NCBI GenBank assembly: GCA_900491605.1 | Contig: UESW01004830.1 | Span: 237,326 to 301,325, forward strand | DNA: 64,000 nt | Origin: Calamus simplicifolius | Taxonomy: Eukaryota; Streptophyta; Magnoliopsida; Arecales; Arecaceae | Direction: 5' to 3' | Part shown: in pieces, positions 60,857 through 64,000 of the stretch | How the letters are laid out: each line of letters starts with the position of its first letter | How positions within the stretch are numbered: the first letter of the stretch is position 1 | Translations under genes and position numbers: made by a program | Notes under the pieces: generated by a model | Told to the model about the DNA's origin: nothing | The model's database searches: none | The model's input: only the letters and a program-made list of their open reading frames with translations

Positions 60857-62226
60857 ACAGAAATAATTGAAGACCAGTCAGAACTTTTTTGGACTTGAAA
60901 TGAAGTGAAGTCCGCCCAACTACTCCGGACTCCAACCAGCCTAAAGTCCGTCCAGTACATTCTATAAAATGGATAGCCCTCAACCTGTGAGAGGCATCCG
61001 CACTCATCCACACTCATCACCCATCATCCATGATCATGACCCTTAAACCTCCACCATAATCACCTAACCTTCATTCATGATCACTAAGAGCCTACTTAAG
61101 CTCCACTAAGCCTCCACTAAGACTCCACTCACCTCCACTCAAACTCCACTTACCTCCACTCAAGCTCCACTAAACCTCCACCAAGACTCCACTCACCTCC
61201 ACTCAAACTCCACTCACCTCTCCACTAAGGCCTCCACTAAATAGCCATGACCTCTTCTATAGAACCCAACCCAAAATCTCCATCCATCCTCAATCTTCTC
61301 ATCTCCACTCCTCCCTTGATCCTTCCATTCACCCAGAACTCCTTAGCCTCCATCCATAAAAATCCCTAAACCTCCATCCATAGCTATCAAACCTCTCTAA
61401 GCTTCCACCCATGGCTACCAAATCTCACCATTCATAGCCTTAAACCATCTCTATCGTCTACCTCTATCATCAGAAAAGTCTGGTTTGTCTGGTTTGATGA
61501 AAGGGTTTAGGGATGATAGAGGTAGATGATAGAGGTGGTTTAAGGCTATGAATGTGAGATTTGGTAGCCATGGGTGGAGGCTTAGAGAGGTTTGATAGCT
61601 ATGGGTGGAGGCTTAGGGATTTTCATGGATGGAGGCTAAGGAGTTCTTGGGAGAATGGAAGGATCAAGGGAGGATGGAGATGAGAAGGTATGAGGATGGG
61701 TGGAGGTTTTATAGGTAGTTTGGAAGAGGTCATGGTGGAGGCCTTAGTGGAGAGGTGAGTGGAGTTGAGTGGAGGTGAGTGGAGTCTTGGTGGAGGTTAA
61801 GTGGAACTTGAGTGGGGGTGAGTGGAGTTTGAGTGGAGGTGAGTGGAGTCTTGGTGGTGGCTTAGTGGAGCTTAAGTAGGCTCTTAGTGATCATGAATGA
61901 AGGTTAGATAATTATGGTGGAGGTTTAAGGGTCATGAACATGGATGATGGAGGTCATGAACATGGATGATGGGTAATGATTGTGGATGAATGCGGATGGG
62001 TGCGGATGCCTCTCACAGGTTGAGGGCTATCCATTTTATAGATTGGTCTGGACGGACTTCAGGCTGGTTGGAGTCCGGAGTAGTTGGTGCGGACTTCATT
62101 TGAAATCCGAAAGGTGATCTGGCTGGTCTTCAATTATTCTGTCCTTGGAGACAGCTGGTTGGCTTGTTTTGATAAAGTCTGTCAGCTGGCTTTGATAAAG
62201 TCTGTCTGTGGAGTTTGAGTGGTGGT
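60857..62226. mobile_element. Foldback element: 1.3-kb near-perfect hairpin inside the satellite
   Basis: Left arm 60857-61470, loop 61471-61512, right arm 61513-62142. Ends pair as ACAGAAATAATTGAAGACCA with TGGTCTTCAATTATTCTGT. Middle parts pair too, for example CCATGGCTACCAAATCTCAC with GTGAGATTTGGTAGCCATGG. The arms contain short subrepeats (CTCCACTCAAACTCCACTCA type), as in foldback transposons. An 84-bp tail (62143-62226) with a repeated TTTGATAAAGTCTGTC follows. No coding frame; no target duplication identified. Confidence 0.85.
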
Positions 62227-64000
62227 GATTATTGTTAAATTAGTTGATTACCATTGCAAATATTGCTATTTATTGAATACTGATACGTATCTATATAGTA
62301 CATCTTTACTATCATCTTGATATATATGAAAAGAATCTTTAAAACTTTATCTTTTTATATGTTAGAAATTTAGTGATAATAGCTAATATTTAGTATGATT
62401 ATGTTAAATTAGTTAATCACTCTTAAAAATATTGCAATTTATTGAATAGCTATACGTATCTATATAGTACAACTTTACTACCATCTTGATATATAGGATA
62501 CGAATCTTTAAAACTTTTTTTTTATATTTGTATTTAATGATAATAGTTGATTTTTAATATGATTATTATTAAATAGTTGATCATCATTGAAAATATTGCA
62601 ATTTATTGAATAGCTATACGTATCTATATAGTACATCTTTACTATCATCCTAATATATAGGATAAGAATCTTTAAAACTTTATTTTTTTATATAGTAATT
62701 TAGTGATAATAGCTGATTTTTAATATAATTATTTTTTAAATTAGTTGATTATCGTTGAAAATATTGCTATTTATTGAATACCTATACGTATCTATATAGT
62801 ACATATTTACTACAATCTTGATATATAAAGGATAAGAATCTTTAAAACTTAATTTTTTTATATATTAGTAATTTAGTAATAATAGCTGATATTTAACATG
62901 ATTATTGTTAAAATAGTTAATAACCCTTGAAAATATTGCTATTTATTGAATACGTATATATATAGTACAGCTTTACTATCATGTTGATATATAGGATAAG
63001 AATCTTTAAAACTTAATTTTTTTATATATAAGTAATTTAGTGATAATAGCTGATATTTAATATGATTATTATCAAATTAGTTGAACACCATTGAAAATAT
63101 TGCTATTTATTGAATAGCTATACGTATCTATATAGTACATATTTACTATCATCTTGATATATAGGATAGGAATCTTTAAAACTTTATTTTTTATATATTA
63201 ATAATTTAGTGATAATAGATGATATTTAATATGATTATTGTTAAATTAGTTGATTTCTGTTGAAAATATTACTATTTATTCAATACCTATACGTATCTAT
63301 GTAGTACATCTTTACTACCATCTTGATATAAAGATAAGAATCTTTAAACTTAATTTTTTTACAAATTAGTAATTTGGTGATAATAGCTGATATTTAATAA
63401 GATTATTGTTAAATTAGTTGATCACCCTTGAAAATATTGCTATTTATTTAATAGCTATACGTATCTATATAGTACATCTTTACTACCATCTTGATTTATA
63501 GGATAAGAATCTTTGAAACTTATTTTTTATATATTTAGTAATTAGTGATAATAGCTGATATTTAATTTGATTATTGTTAAATTAGTTGATCATCCTTGGA
63601 AACATTGCTATTTATTGAATAGCTATACGTATCTATATAGTACATCTTTACTACCATCTTGATATATACGATAAGAATCTTTAAAACTTAATTTTTTATA
63701 TATTAGAAATTTAATGTTAATAGCTCATATTTAATATGATTATTGTTAAATTAGTTGATCATCCTTGGAAATATTTCTATTTATTGAATAGCTATACGTA
63801 TCTATAGAGTACATCTTTACTACCATCTTGATATATATGATAAAAATCTTTAAAGCTTAATTTTGTTATATATTAGTAATTTAGTGATAATAGCTGATAT
63901 TAAATATGATTATTGTTAAATTTGTTAATCACCCTTGAAAATATTGCTATTTATAAAATATGTATCTATATAGTACATCTTTACTACCATCTTGATATAT
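62227..64000 (+). repeat. About 170-bp satellite, block 3 (continues past the window)
   Basis: About 10.5 monomers to the right edge. Its first 735 bp repeat the monomer series at about 60126-60856 variant for variant. Confidence 0.97.

Noticed and set aside
60817..61020. 67-codon minus-strand frame
   Set aside because: Crosses the satellite/foldback border, so cannot be an old gene; no domain.
48914..64000. Regular repeats resembling a CRISPR array
   Set aside because: Units are 170 bp head-to-tail monomers without unique spacers, in plant nuclear DNA.

Overview
The window is nuclear DNA of a flowering plant. Introns are spliced with GT/AG, protein-coding DNA is sparse, most of the sequence is nested LTR retrotransposons of plant Ty1/copia and Ty3/gypsy lineages, and the right quarter is an AT-rich satellite of about 170 bp. 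Repeat style and gene content fit a monocot, possibly a palm, but that is a guess; no species-diagnostic sequence was found.

Only two host genes can be supported, both on the minus strand. At the left, three phase-0 exons (9637-9762, 9061-9144, 207-815) encode the first 273 residues of an EndoU (poly(U)-specific endoribonuclease) protein; the rest lies beyond the left edge. Its second intron is 8.2 kb because a Ty1/copia element (1870-8920, target duplication ATCTT) sits in it. At 47571-48893 is a broken aspartic protease of the nepenthesin/CDR1 type that has lost both catalytic motifs and carries several frameshifts.

Between them is a transposon graveyard: a Tat-type Ty3/gypsy element (10946-21101) with a separate antisense gene that has its own TATA box, introns and poly(A) signal; a probable tRNA-derived SINE (about 22320-22505); a decayed plus-strand copia (about 22500-27929) with a solo LTR inserted into gag; an LTR-like fragment (27950-28540); an RTE-type LINE relic (minus, about 28545-31270); the 3' end of a chromodomain-bearing gypsy element (31330 to about 33300); a well-preserved Tekay-like chromovirus (34323-43448, target duplication ATTGA); and a copia derivative without coding capacity (43698-46951, target duplication GTAGA).

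From 48914 to the right edge the DNA is a tandem satellite (about 11.6 kb in three blocks, about 68 monomers). It starts 20 bp upstream of the protease pseudogene's ATG and is interrupted by a 2.1-kb solo LTR (50381-52494, target duplication AATAT) and by a 1.37-kb foldback structure (about 60857-62226) whose arms of more than 600 bp are nearly perfect inverted repeats built partly of short subrepeats. The most interesting items are the foldback hairpin and the duplicated satellite block around it, the antisense gene in the Tat element, the junction of satellite and protease promoter, and the row of perfect hairpins in the Tekay LTR.
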